Positions 1 to 15,200 of a DNA stretch of 64,000 nucleotides are shown here, in pieces. Location of the stretch: assembly GCA_947623455.1 (NCBI GenBank), contig OX392529.1:61503686-61567685 (forward strand), written 5' to 3'. A program made the position numbers and the translations under genes. This DNA is from Mimachlamys varia. Lineage: Eukaryota > Mollusca > Bivalvia > Pectinida > Pectinidae. Below the pieces are notes generated by a model. The model saw nothing but the letters and a program-made list of their open reading frames with translations. It searched no databases and was not told the origin of the DNA. Within the stretch, counting starts at the first letter, position 1. Every line of letters starts with the position of its first letter.

Positions 1-171
1 GAAGAAAATACTCAAAAACTGTACTGTGCAATAAGTGGTAATATAATAACATAATTATTCCTTTGCAAATATCCGTTTTTACTGACTTTTTTCAACTCAA
101 GTTTAACAGTATTACCTCAATATACCGCTGCATATTTCAAAATACCGAAAGTTTATCTCCTAAAAACTTAC

Positions 172-235
172 CAAGAGCTGGAGCTTCAGGTGTCTTTATC
201 CTGTCGTCTTCTGGGTGTCGATTTGGTGTCTTACC
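172..235 (-). CDS. TOPBP1: TOPBP1 coding exon 34 (last in the window)
   Basis: Twenty-one codons plus 1 nt reading [20 protein letters not shown], like vertebrate ETPIKDSHLIPTPQAPS before BRCT7. The acceptor AACAG is repeated three times at 49-bp spacing. The gene continues off the left edge. Confidence 0.85.
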
Positions 236-3200
236 CTGTTAAATATCATATCTAACGTCAATATACACAGCAGAAACTTGTACTCTGTTAAATATCATAT
301 GGTACGTCAATATACACAGCAGAAACTTGTACCCTGTTAAATATCATATCTAAATTTAGATTTACACTACCTCAGTAGTCTACATTAGTCTACAGGATAA
401 TCTTTCACTAAAAGTTGAGCAAGAAGCATCCAGGTGGTGGGGTTAAAATCAGATCTGCCTACCATTCCTGATATTAAATATATTTTTTTTAATATATGAT
501 GATTGGTGGGGGTCTCTGAAAAAATCCCCCCATCCCCTCCCATGTGGGTAATTTTGAACAGCCTTTATATATGTAGTTACATGATACTGGAATCAATAGA
601 TGATTGTCATCTTTTTAAAATTATACTTAGGAGCTTAGATATAGTTTTGAACTATTAAATATCAGAGATCAATGAAGCAGCCTTACATATTGAGGTAGGT
701 GTGGTACAGGCTTATCCTCCTCCTCTTCCTCCTCCTCCTCCACCTCGGAGAACTCAGCATCCAGGTAGCCCGGGGGCAGGGATGGGTCCTGTGTAGGGCT
801 ACATGCTCTCTCCAGCTTGTGAGCCAACTTCTCCTCCTCCAGTCTGAGGACAAGTGTAGTTAAACAGTCAACACTTACCTTGTCTATTGAGTCACAACTT
901 AATCAAGGGAACTAAACTATAGGTATGGCCTTGTCCAGGAAATCACAGGTGTAGCATGCATTAAACGATAGTCTTGGATGATGTTGTGCATTATAGTTTA
1001 CCAATGACTACTCTTAACACAGAACCATTATATATTATATACAAAGTGTGTGCCAGACTTACCTGCCTGTGGACCCCATTATATATACAAAGTGTGCTCC
1101 AGACTTACCTGCCTGTGGGCCCCATTATATATACAAAGTGTGTGCCAGACTTACCTGCCTGTGGGCCCCATTATATATACAAAGTGTGTGCCAGACTTAC
1201 CTGCCTGTGGGCCCCATTATATATACAAAGTGTGTGCCAGACTTACCTGCCTGTGGACCCCATTATATATACAAAGTGTGCTCCAGACTTACCTGCCTGT
1301 GGACCCCATTATATATACAAAGTGTGCTCCAGACTTACCTGCCTGTGGACCCCATTATATATACAAAGTGTGTGCCAGACTTACCTGCCTGTGGACCCCA
1401 TTATATATACAAAGTGTGCTCCAGACTTACCTGCCTGTGGGCCCCATTATATATACAAAGTGTGTGCCAGACGTACCTGCCTGTGGACCCCATTATATAT
1501 ACAAAGTGTGCTCCAGACTTACCTGCCTGTGGACCCCATTATATATACAAAGTGTGTGCCAGACTTACCTGCCTGTGGACCCCATTATATATACAAAGTG
1601 TGCTCCAGACTTACCTGCCTGTGGGCCCCATTATATATACAAAGTGTGTGCCAGACTTACCTGCCTGTGGACCCCATTATATATTCAAAGTGTGCTCCAG
1701 ACTTACCTGCCTGTGGACCCAGTTAAATATACAAAGTGTGCTCCAGACTTACCTGCCTGTGGACCCCATTATATATACAAAGTGTGTGCCAGACTTACCT
1801 GCCTGTGGTCCCCATTATATATACAAAGTGTGCTCCAGACTTACCTGCCTGTGGACCCCATTATATATACAAAGTGTGCTACAGACTTACCTGCCTGTGG
1901 ACCCCATTATATATACAAAGTGTGTGCCAGACTTACCTGCCTGTGGGCCCCATTATATATACAAAGTGTGCTCCAGACTTACCTGCCTGTGGGCCCCATT
2001 ATATATACAAAGTGTGCTCCAGACTTACCTGCCTGTGGGCCCTATTACATATACAAAGTGTGTGCCAGACTTACCTGCCTGTGGGCCCCATTATATATAC
2101 AAAGTGTGTGCCAGACTTACCTGCCTGTGGGCCCCATTATATATACAAAGTGTGCTCCAGACTTACCTGCCTGTGGACCCCGTTATATATACAAAGTGTG
2201 ACCAGACTTACCTGCCTGTGGGCCCCCGTTATATATACAAAGTGTGTGCCAGACTTACCTGCCTGTGGGCCCCATTATATATACAAAGTGTGACCAGACT
2301 TACCTGCCTGTGGGCCCCATTATATATACAAAGTGTGACCAGACTTACCTGCCTGTGGGCCCCATTATATATACAAAGTGTGTGCCAGACTTACCTGCCT
2401 GTGGGCCCCATTATATATACAAAGTGTGTGCCAGACGTACCTGCCTGTGGGCCCCATTATATATACAAAGTGTGTGCCAGACTTACCTGCCTGTGGGATC
2501 GTCCCAGGTGATCTGTACACTCTGTGAAGCTTCAGGGCCAGAGTTGTTCTCAAGGGACTTGGCTATTGAGCATAAACACAACACACAATATTACTATTCA
2601 AAGTATTTAATAAGTAAAAGACTGCATTTGTCTGGTGATCCAAACGGCTGAACCGTTTTTACAAGAGTTTCAGTTGAGCATTGACAAGGCCTTCATTAAC
2701 TTTAACAGTTCTGCCAGGATTCATATCCGAAAAAAAAAAGTTACATTTAAAAGCAGACAACCCGGTTGATCTGCATTAATACACTGGCCCAAATATAATC
2801 TTAGCAGTGAAATATTGACATAGACAATTTCTATCTTGTTACCAAAAATAATCTTAGCAGTGAAATACTGACACTGAAATTTTTTATTTTGCTGTAAAAA
2901 ATACCGGTAATCTTAGCAGTGAAATACTGACACTGAATTTTTTATCTTATTGTCAAAAATAATCTTTATAGTGAAATATTGGGATTGCAAACTTTTATCT
3001 TTTTGCCAAAGTCTCGCATCGCAAGTTTAGATGGATAAAGAAGTAGGGCAACATTTCTGTACATGATAAATGCCTTGGCCCACTGTTTTGGCTCTATACT
3101 TACCTCCAGTGCTCTGTCTACTGTTCCTTCGCTCATTCTGGCCCGCCTGCTCATCTGAAGGTACAACATATGAGTGGTCACATTAACAATCCACCTACAG

Positions 3201-6200
3201 AGCTTATGACTACATCATTTCTTAATGTAATTTCCTGCGTATTACTCACACTGAGGTTTAGCCTGCAGGAAGTAAATCCAGCGTTTATGATGCAGCTTTT
3301 GTAAAATACATTCCAGATAGCCTACTACTGTTACTTTCAAACACTGGAACATTCAGTCTTTCTCAATTAAAAACAAAAACAGCAAAATGTCCACCTGGTA
3401 TTGATCTCACATTTGTAACCTTAATGTGGACTTAAATCTATGATTAAGTCATTCTAAAGAACACATAAAGATTTAAACGTATTTGACCTCTGTGATGTTG
3501 AAAGTATGTCAATATCATTTTTATTCGAAGACTTTGCTCCAAGAAGAAAAAAAATTGAGGCCAGTGAGCTAGAAGCTATGAAACCACGGACCCAGGCGAA
3601 CAGCCCACGATCTGTTGATGAAGGGCTACAATCCAAATTCCAATGACGTTCTACATACCTTGGAGACTCCAGCGGTTCTGGCGGGACGAGGGGCGACTGT
3701 GGTTACTGTTGCGTCCCTCCCCAGATAGGTCTCCAGATGTCTCCCCTGACATGTTCATCTGTCCACTGGCTGTTACATCAAATAACCATCACCCACATTA
3801 CAATTAAAGGATATTCATCTGTCCACTGGCTGTTACATCAAATAACCATCACCCACATTACAATTAAAGGATATTCATCTGTCCACTGGCTGTTACATCA
3901 AATAACCATCACCAACATTACAATTAAAGGATATTCATCTGTCCACAGGCTGTTACATCAAACAAGAGGCCCAATGGGCCTGCATCGCTCACCTGGTATC
4001 AATCTCTGACATATATTATAGTGTAACCCTAAAGTCCCCTAAAATCTTTTACTGTAAGACATTTAGAAGAACATCTTAAGATTTAAACATATTTTACCTC
4101 TGTGACCTTATAAGACAAAATCATTTTCATTTTCAAATTTTGTTTGGTTTCATCCCAAAACGCTACAAGCCAAATATCATATCTCTAGGCATTTCGGTTT
4201 ATCAGAAGAAGTCGCTCAAAGCTTTTAACCACTGATTTGACAACTGTTACCTTTAATATGGGTCAAGATCATTTTCCTTCCCAAAGTTTGTCGTGCTTCA
4301 TCCAAGGAACCTTTCAGCCAAATATCATGCTTCTAGGGCTTTTGGTATTTCAGAAGAAGTTGTTTAAAAGTTTTAACAGATTTGACCCCTGTGACCTTGA
4401 ATATAAGTCAAGGTCATTCCTTTTCGCAAACTTTGTTGGGCTTCATCCAAGGAACCTTTCAGCCAAATATCATGCTTCTAGGGCTTTTGGTATTTTAGAA
4501 GAAGTCGTTTGAAGGTTTTAACAGATTTGACCCTTGTGACCTTGAATATAGGTCAAGGTCATTTCTTTTCACAAACTTTGTCGGGCTTCATCCAAGGAAC
4601 CTTTCAGCCACATATCAAGCTTCTAGGGCTTTTGGTATTTCAGAAGAAGTCATTTAAAGGTTTTAACAGATTTGACACCTGTGACCTTTAATATAGGTCA
4701 AGGTCATTTCTTTTCGCAAACTTTGTTGGCCTCATCCAAGGAACCTTTCAGCCAAATATCAAGCTTCTAGGGCTATTGGTATTTCAGGAAAAGTCTTTGA
4801 AAAGTTTTAACAGATTTGACCCCTGTGACCTTGAATATAAGTCAAGGTCATTTCTTTTAGAAACTTTGTCAGGCTTCATCCAAGGAACCTTTCAGCCAAA
4901 TACCATGTTTCTAGGGCTTTTGGTATTTCAGAAGAAGTCGTTTAAAGTTGAAAATAGATTTTACCTCACTGTGACCTTGAATATTGGTCAAGGTCGTTTC
5001 TTTTCGCAACCTTTATTTGGCTTCATCCAAGGAAGCTACCGGTCAAATATGAAGTCTCTAAGCCTGACGGTATTTTAGAAGAAGTTGTTTGAAGGTTTCG
5101 ACATTTTTGACCCCTGTGACCTTGAAATTAGGTCAAAGTGAATTTTTTTCGCAAACTTTGTTCAGCTCCTTCCAAGAAATCTACCCGCCAAATTTCATGT
5201 CACTGGGCCTTTCAGTATTTTAGAAGAAGTCGTTTAAAGGAAAAAGTTGACGGACGCAGGACGGACGACGGACGGACGGACGGACGGACGGACGGACGGA
5301 CGCTGCACCATCACATAAGCTCACTTGGCCCTTCGGGCCAGGTAAGCTAATAACCATCACCCACATTACATATTAAGGATATTCATCTGTCCACTGGCTG
5401 TTACATCAAATAACCATCACCCACATTACAATTGAAGGATATTGATATGTCTACTGGCTGTTACATCAAATAGCCATCACCCACATTACACATATAGGAC
5501 AAAAGTCACTCAGTAAAACTTTATTTACAACCCTTACAAAATTTTCCCATTTTTTGTTTTTTGTTTTTTTTTTATATATAAACTTTATTTATTTTACAAC
5601 AATTATGAAACAAGTTATCCAACTTTTATTAATCACTCTGGTTGGCCTGGATGTTAGCATGACAGGGGGTCTTATTGTGGATAACCTGGAGGAACCCCAT
5701 GTGGTCGGGCAGATGACCCCATACACCAATTTTCACGTCCAATCGGGCATCAAACCCCGGCCGCCTTGGTGAAAAGCAAGTGCGCTATCCACTGCACCAT
5801 CCAAATTTTTTTCTAATTCTTTAAAACTTATCCATTACGATGTAAGAAACATTTCTGAGATTCTAAACATGGCCTGGTAATTTCTTCAGGATTTCATCTG
5901 TCACAGCTTTTTCCGAATTTTAACAAAACCAGCCTTGCAGAAAGTAATCTTATCACTTCGGATATTGAATATCCTAATACTTACAGTTTAGCCTTTTACT
6001 TTTTCTCCTGGTGTTTTTCTTGGCCCTGTAAATAAAGTAGTATGTCATACTAGAGAGAAAACACTGCAGGACCTTCATGACGACATCATAGGTATTGTGT
6101 TTTTTTAAATCTATCACATTCATTATTACCCAAAAGATCCAATAGCATTTTCTTTTCTGAACTCTAGTTTGCACGGATTACAGATAGTGATTTTTCTCTT

Positions 6201-9200
6201 CAAATTATTATACTTTTCCTTTTTTGATCAATTTCGAGGATTATTGTGAAAGTTCCTTAAGACAAAAAATAAACCTGTCCCAGTAAATTGTCTATGGAAA
6301 CTTGAAAACACAACGATATCACTTACTTTGATCCCATCATTTTTTCCAGCTGTTTGGAGAGGACTTCTCGCAGCTCTAAAGTCCCACCAATCTCCAGTCC
6401 ACCCTACAGACAGTCAAAACAAGACCTGACTAGGCAAATATCCACAAAAAATGTTCAGCTTAATGATAGGAAAAGTCCTTGTTGTATTTAAAATTTAATA
6501 TAAACATATCGCACAGGGCACAGTCAAGAGGCAGTATAATATATGTTACTTTCTGCTTGCTGAACCAGTAAGTGGTAATGTTATTTTCTATATGCGGAGG
6601 CAGTATAATATATGTTACTTTCTGCTTGCTGAGGCAGTATAGTGGTAATGTTATTTTCTATTTGAGGAGGCAGTATAATATATGTTACTTTCTGCTTGCT
6701 GAGGCAGTATAGTGGTAATGCTATTTGCTATTTGAGGAGGCAGTATAATATATGTTACTTTCTGCTTGCTGAGGCAGTATAGTGGTAATGCTATTTGCTA
6801 TTTGAGGAGGCAGTATAATATATGTTACTTTCTGCTTGCTGAGGCAGTATAGTGGTAATGCTATTTGCTATTTGAGGAGGCAGTATAATATATGTTACTT
6901 TCTGCTTGCTGAGGCAGTATAGTGGTAATGCTATTTTCTATTTGCGGAGGCAGTATACTATTTGTTACTTTCTGCTTGCTGAGGCAGTATAGTGGTAATG
7001 CTATTTTCTATTTGCGGAGGCAGTATACTATTTGTTACTTTCTGCTTGCTGAGGCAGTATATTGATAATGTTATTTGCTATTTGTGGAGGCAGTATAATA
7101 TTTGTTACTTTCTGCTTGCTGAACCAGTAAAGTGGTAATGTCATTTTCTATTTACGGAGGCAGTATAATATTTGTTACTTTCTACCCATGTAGACAGTAT
7201 AATGGTTCTGTTTCTTTCATCTTGTATCTTTGCAGATATTTTACAGAAGGCATTAGGCCAGTTCAGCAGACTAACAAGACTACTGATATTGGAATTTTAT
7301 GAAAAATTCACAATAACCCAGAATAATGTTTAATTAGTGGCAGTACCGATTCCTTGGTGCCACCTTCGTGTTCCATGGCCTCGTCACCTGACCTCTGTTC
7401 CTCCTGTTTTGGTGACGTTTCTGGCTTAGTCACCTGACCAGGTGAGGCTGCTGATCTTAATGGTGAGATTTCCTGTTTAGTATCAGACTGCTGGTCCTCA
7501 CTTATTGACAGTGCTGATTTAGAATTAATGCTCTGGTCAGGTTTTGTTGATGGCGACAGTCGTTTTGAGGATGAAGTAGATGTAGTAGTGATATTTGAAC
7601 TAAGGTCAACCTCCTCTCCCTTCCTCGACCCAGCTCGCACTGATCGTCGGCTAGCTCGACCAGGTGTCTCTGTTCGCTTACTGGTCACCACAGACTTCAG
7701 ACATACCACAAATACAAACATTAAATAGAGCTAAGAAAATACAAAATTATATAGAGCTTAGAAAATACAAACATTATATAGAGCTTAGAAAATAAAAAAT
7801 TATATAGAGCTTAGAAAATACAAACATTATATAGAGCTTAGACAATTCAAACATTATATAGAGCTTAGACAATACAAACATTATATAGAGCTTAGAAAAT
7901 ACCAAATTATATAGAGCGAACACAATGTGATCCATAATCAATCAAGTGTTTGTAACTTGTGGACTATGGTGAACCCAGTAGTAAATTTATCAAAATAAGG
8001 AAATGACTTTATGACTTCAACAATGCATCTTCTGACGGTCGTACAAAATTGATGCCATATTGGTAATAAAATTTGTTTTCAAAATTTACATTCTTGAGAA
8101 AGCAGTAATATGGAGTGTTGAATTGAAAGTGTAGCTTACCAAGGAGAGATTGGGGTTAAAAGTGTGTGGAAACAGGGACTCGTCAACCCTGGCCATTTGT
8201 TCCTTACACTGAAACACATATCACAAACATTAAGTACCTAAAACACAACACCTACCTAGATTGATAACAAAATTAACATTTTTTTAATTTTATCAATATT
8301 GGCAAAGTCTACTTTCAGAGTTGAGTTTGATTAGTTCAAGATTCCAGGTATTATATACAATCAGGGCTTGCGTTAAAAAATGCCATGCTGCCACATGGCA
8401 ACACTTGTTTTCTTATAGTGACAACAAATTCAAGTTTGGCAATATCTTTTGGCCACATAATTTTTACATACAATAAAATGATTAATTAATAAACCAGTAA
8501 TTTGTTGTCATGACTTAATTTGGCAACTATAACTACTTCATATGTAAGTTGACCGGGCGGGTAAAACCACTGATTCTATCGGGTCTTGGACAATAGGCTA
8601 AGTGGGATCGCCATGCTTCACCAGAAAATTACTGACACTTTTTGCACCACAGTTCATAGTAGGGTATGTAGGAATGACGACTCCTCTCTCCTGTTTTCTC
8701 TACTTTTCCTTCTCTATATACTTTATCCATTCTACTCATTTTCCTATCTTTTCTTATTCTGCTGTAAACCTATCTTCACGGTAGTAAAACGGACCCAAAA
8801 CAACTCAATCAATCAATGAATCAGCTAACACTGTCAGTTTCCTGACTTAACCCAAGCAGGACTGAAAGAATGTAAAGCAACATATATATACATATGACAT
8901 CACAATTAGACTATTTAATAACCAATTTGTTAATTGTCACAGTTGATCATTGTATTCCTACCATTTGTAGCCAGTGTGGTGAGACAATGATCTTGCCCTG
9001 GTCACGAGCCAATCGGAACTCTTTTGTTGTGTCATTTGCACGTCCCTGTAATTGAAAAACAGGTTATACTTGTCTGATGTGTTCTAAAAATAGATTAAAT
9101 TTTAATGAATTCAATCACATTTTCAAATTTAACTAAACTTACATTTTGGTTTGAAGTATGTACATGTATTGCACGAGTTGCCAATCCTCACATGGAGTGT

Positions 9201-12200
9201 TTAACAAGTTCAGCATTCACAACTACCTGTATGTAGCATGCTGATCTATATCTAGATGTAGTGAGTACAGAGTTGTCTGCCCTTACCTGGAAAAGCCCAA
9301 TCAGCCAAAAAAACATTTGCCATTAACTCATTACTGAATTTTCTGCCCTTACAGGGAAAACGTAGTGAATACTGAGTTGTCTGCCCTTAGCTAGAATACA
9401 TTGTGAGTACTTAGTTGTCTGCCCTTACCTGGAATACATAGTGAGTACCAAGTTGTCTGCCCTTACCTGGAATACCTAGCGAGTACTGAGTTGTCTGCCC
9501 TTACCTGGAATACCTAGCAAGTACTGAGTTGTCTGCCCTTACCTGGAATACCTAGCGAGTACTGAGTTGTCTGCCCTTACCTGGAATACCTAGCAAGTAC
9601 TGAGTTGTCTGCCCTTACCTGGAATACCTAGCGAGTACTGAGTTGTCTGCCCTTACCTGGAATACCTAGCGAGTACTGAGTTGTCTGCCCTTACCTGGAA
9701 TACCTAGCAAGTACTAAGTTGTCTGCCCTTACCTGGAATACCTAGCGAGTACTAAGTTGTCTGCCCTTACCTGGAATACCTAGCGAGTACTGAGTTGTCT
9801 GCCCTTACCTGGAATACATAGTGAGTACCAAGTTGTCTGCCCTTAACTGGAATACCTAGCGAGTACTGAGTTGTCTGCCCTTACCTGGAATACCTAGCAA
9901 GTACTGAGTTGTCTGCCCTTACCTGGAATGCCTAGCGAGTACTGAGTTGTCTGCCCTTACCTAGATTACATAATGAATACTGAGTTGTCTGCCATTACCT
10001 GGAATACATAGTGAGTACTGAGTTGTCTGCCCTTACCTGGAAATGAGTGAGTACTGAGTTGTCTGCCCTTACCTGGAATACATAGTGAGTACTGAGTTGT
10101 CTGCCCTTACCTGGAAAACGTAGTGGGTACAGGAATTGTCATATGCCCAGCGGTAGTCGCCTCCAAGGTCGGACACAATGTTGTTGAAATCTGATTGTTG
10201 AGATGAGAGCTTCTTATTGACAACGATGATGACCCCATGAAGGGGAGGAACCTCCTTTTCCACCTTTGCGCCCACCAAAAAATCAATGCAGAGTTTTAGG
10301 GAGAGTAAAGTGAACAGAATTATGCCAAAAATCAAACTGAAAAGTGTTTGTCCTCTGCATAAAAACATTAAAAGGTATCCAGTACAGTGGACTCCACTTA
10401 TCATCACCCCTGTTAATATCACATTCTCCTTTATATCATGGTTTTCCCAAGCACCATTTTTCTCTATATATAATCTATGTAAATTAATTTGGTTAATATC
10501 ATGTATTTTGAAGTGAATTCCTCTTAATATCATGTTTTTTTCACCAATCATATGAAATATCCAGAAAATGATGTCATTTCCATTGATTTCAGATACAACT
10601 TGTACAAAGTGTAAAGAAAATAAAAAATAACCCAAAAAATGATTTCTAATTGAAATAATACTAAGATATATATTGAAACATCTTCATATGTACATTGGAT
10701 TTCTTAGTTTTAGTTATGGAGATTGGAAATACACTAGATTTAGTGGAAAAACATGTTTCTCTAAATGTCACATTCCTGTTAATATCATGTTTTTGTCGGA
10801 CAAATGCAACATGATATAAAGAGGAGTGCACTGTAACAACTATTACAATAGCAGAAGTGCCTAAGCAAAGACAGGTCACATCTATAAACAGGTGTTACTT
10901 TGGATAGGTACTGTCTAAAATCCAATACCTGATGAGCTACATCTTTAGTCTGAAGCATACCAACCTTTACTGGAGTTTTCTCGTCCATGGGCTCGCCTTC
11001 TTCCATGTTCTTCAAACGTTTTTCTATCTCTATAGTGTACAGCTCATCCAAAGGCTACAGAAAACATTAAGCATTACATATTAATGTAACAGATTGATGA
11101 GGAGAAAATCTCCCTGGTCGAGACGGTAGGTAGAGGCTAGTCACTTACCAAGACAACATTCTGTTCAGACTCACCAGACCGGCTATCTATACCTAGCTAC
11201 AGGAAACATACCTTTGGCTATTTATGCATTTTGTTTTCGCGATTAACTGGTTTTCAATATTAGTCTTTGGTTAATGATGTCAAAACCAATTAATCAGTTA
11301 CCCATTGCCAATCTTCATTTTTCCCCATGAAAGCAAAAACGAAAGTGCAATTATTTCATTTCAACTGATTTCATTGACATATTGATGCTAGTTGTCAACA
11401 GGATTGGGCAACAGGCCCAGCCTATATAAGCCCTCTCCATAATAACAATACACTGGTGGCAAAAATGTATATGGAAATATATATATATTAATAAATTAAG
11501 TATGTTATAATGTAGCCCATTAATTAAACAATCAATGAATCTAATAGTTTTTGAATGATAATTATAAATCATAACTGTTTACTGAAATGAAAGTTACAAC
11601 AAACATATATACAGCAGTTCTGTTATATCTATTGCTTATGGAAATATAATCTTATGAATTTAGGCTATTGAATTTTTCAGTAGGAGATAAATAACTCTGG
11701 CCCAGCCAGAAGGTACAGAGTGTAGGCCGCACTGTAATTATAATATATGTGTCCCGACTGTTACTATATAAAGCTAACCTCACACTTACCAAGCTTGTCT
11801 TCCTCCTGCTTGCCTTACGATGCCCCTCTGGGGTCTCCAGCCTGGCAACGACATCCTACAACACAAAGTTCTATTCTCAAATTGCTGTTTGAAGCTATAA
11901 CGTCAAGTACATTATTCTAAGAAATACAGATATTAAGAAAATTATTTCACCAGAGTATGGTAATGAATGTCTAATCCCTTCTATTCATAGAACAAATGTA
12001 TCGTCATACAATAAGTGACTGTTTCTACTTACAGTAAGGTCAAACACGGGGTGGAATTCTTTGTTCAGATCAAGGAAGCGTCCCGGAGAGGGAGTTTGGA
12101 GTCCCGTGCGGAATCTCGATCCACCCTGTGGAGTGGTGTCCACCTCTGCCTGCAGGGCCTAAAATACAATACAGGATTCATAGTGTGTTCTTCCATAAAA

Positions 12201-15200
12201 ACAAGAGGCCTAGAGGGTCTGTATCGCTCACCTAGATTAACATTGGTATCTAGGTAATTGTGGTAAAATATTATCAAACAAGAGATCCCAGATGGATCAT
12301 GGCACCCACCATTGTTTATTTTTCATTCATTCTTAGAAAGATGGATCTTTTCCTTTCTAATTTTAACTTTCATTGATGTATTTAATCTTTCTTCTATGAA
12401 TTTCCATTGAAAATTGACAATAGCTGAAGGAAGGTCTACTGTCAGGAGTTGTTTTGTTTTTATAATCAGTTTCCAAATCCATCTCGTATTTCTTAAACAA
12501 TAACCATAATGTCAGTCAACATACAAGATTGTCGTCTGACGGCTATATTTTTCCCATGGAGCAGTCCAAAAACCATGCTCAACTAGGGACCGAACAGAAC
12601 ATGCTTATGAAATTTGGAAAGAATCCCTCCAGTTCTTCTCAAGAAATAGCGATCACAAACTATCACTGTCAACATCCAAGATGGCTGCCTCTCAGCCATA
12701 TTGTTTATCGGATCTGTCCAAAAATCGATCATTCACAGCTAGGCACCAAGAGGAACCTACATATGAAATTTGAGAATGATCTATCCAGTATACTTCTCAA
12801 GAAATATCGATAACAATCTATTTCTCACAAATCCAAGATGGCTGTCTGTCAGACATTTTGTTTTTCTGATCAATCCCAAAATCAATACAGCACAACAAGC
12901 CACCAAGGGAAGCCTGCATATGAAATTTGGGAAAGATCCATCCAGTACTTCTCACTAATAATGGTAACAAAAATTGTAGACTGAAAGACAAATCCTTGAA
13001 GCATATCTGTATAAATAAAAGTTTTAGTAAATGGGCGAGTATCTCCACTGTTTTCAAGTTCAACTAAGAAATTGTGTCCCCAGGGGTGTGGCCAGACCAT
13101 GACATCAATGCCAATAATACGATCATTATGTTTGACTCTTTATGTCCAGCAACTTTATATATAGTTTTGGGTTGGGGATCTCAACCAATTCAAAGTTGTA
13201 ACACAGGGTTTAAGCCTGCAAGTATGTCTCAGACCGTGGAATCAAATCTAAAATCATGATTTTTTTCTTCTTGGCTCCGCTCCTCAGCCCCCTAGGTGGT
13301 CAGTCCAATCGTTAGCACAATTTTGAATCCTGAGCACCTAGGGATGCTTCCTGCCAAATAAGGTTGATTTTCGATCAGTGGTTATGGAGAAGAAGTTGCT
13401 TAAACCAATATAGCTAAATAACCCTTTCTGGCCCTGCCCCTCAGCCCCTAAGGGGTCAGTCCCACCATTATTACAACTGTGAATCCAGAGCACCAAAGGA
13501 TGCTTCCTGCCAAAATAAGGTTGATTTCCTACCAGTGGTTATGGAGAAGAAGTCTTTAAAAAACTTGTTGACGGACGGACGCCACAGTATTGCATTAGCT
13601 CACCTCAGTCCTTCAGACCAGGTGAGCTGTCACCTCTTCTCCATAACTGTCTGAACGGGATAGAAAATTGACCATACAGTTTTCAGGTATTACACTGGTC
13701 GAAGCCTTACCTTTACCCTCTCGTTTACAGCAGCTCTGTTCAGCCTGCTCACGTTCTCCTTCTGACTGCCCTGGTACGGCTTGTCTACAGCTCGGGACTC
13801 CTCTGTACCAACGTCGGCCTGCCTACTAGTTTCCTTCACATTCTCCAGGACTCTCGCCACTTTACTGGGCCTGGTGCTGTCCCCGGTCGTTTCTTCACAG
13901 TCGAGAGATGAGCTGGTGCGTTTCAGACTCTTTCTACCCCAAGTTTCCTCCACTGGCACATTCACTGTAGAAATGTCATTTGTTGGAACAGCATCCTGCT
14001 TGTCAAAAACGCTGTTCTCTTGTTTAACCTCCACCCTCTCTATAGATGCCTCATTAGACTTTCTATGATCGGATATTTCTACTTCACCTGTCCCTGTGGC
14101 CTCTTCCTCTACCTCCATTTCACCCGAGGCATTAACTTTATTGTCAATATGAAACTCTTCCTCTTTTTCTCTTTTCCCAGACTTGACACAAGCAAACAAC
14201 CACCTAGAATTACACACACACAAAACAAAATTACTACGATGATATCAGTAACTTGTAATGATAACTTCCACTGCATTTGATCTAACTTATTTCTCACTTT
14301 GTAGCAACTGTGCAACATGTTATAACTCAAGCCTTGTAATATTCCATCTGGAGCCCAAGTTTCACATCAAGATTTTTAGTTTGAGAGGGCCAGTACCTGT
14401 TAGACACAGCGGGGATGTTCCATTTCTTGGCGGCCTCGTACTTGGAGCCCTCAGCCTCTCGCACAATGAGGTGTGTACTGGGTTGGAGTCCCTTACTAGC
14501 CTTCCTCACAAAGTAGTCCTGACACCTGGTCACAGTGAAACAAAAGACGGTGATAAATGATATATTACTATTGTATAATAAATGTATGGACACTTGATGT
14601 GATTGAGAATTATGCCTCAGTTCTCACTTTGAGGACCTGACATTTACTTGGATGTGATCTAGATTTACATGGCGGGTGTCCCCCTATGAAGCAGAAAATG
14701 CTTACCCTACCGGTGTAGCATGGTAATTTGAACCCCATGGTAAATTTACCCTGGGGTCAAAATACTATTATGGTAAAATGTAACCCCCCCCCCCCCCCCC
14801 TCTTATTAATATCACTATAATGGGGTTTTTTTCATATATAATTTCACATATTTTTATTAGCATGGGGGGGTGTCATTTCACCTTAATGGTATTTTGACCC
14901 CAGGGCCATTTCACTATGATTCAAAATATCATGCTACACCGGGTATTAAATGAGAATTCTCGTTGGTTTTTCTCAGAGGTACTTACTTGGCACCCATGAG
15001 TTCAGCAATGTGCATCAGACAATCTCTCTCTGTCCCAGAGTAGCCACTGTTGGAGAGATAATAAAGGTTTATCATTTACAAATTAAACTTATTTCAATTA
15101 TGAAACAAGGTATCACAAACAATACAAATCTACACACTTCCCTACATAATGAAGGTTTTAAAGAACATACTCACTTGTATTGTACCTAACAGACTGTAGA

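Noticed and set aside
974..2651. Several overlapping plus-strand open frames up to 487 residues rich in TYLPV and CLWAPLYIQ
   Set aside because: They are the 46-bp intronic array read antisense to TOPBP1. The unit is not a multiple of three, so the frame cycles and stays open by lack of stops in the unit.
3766..3769. Upstream acceptor AACAG for exon 30
   Set aside because: It gives a frame mismatch with exon 29; the CCAG four bases on fits. Kept as a possible alternative site only.
10961..10964. Stronger-looking donor GTATGC for TOPBP1 exon 24
   Set aside because: It would add four bases and break phase with exon 25, whose BRCT6 frame is certain.
13781..14280. Plus-strand frames of 86-95 residues opposite exon 20
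   Set aside because: They are shadows of the TOPBP1 coding exon on the other strand.
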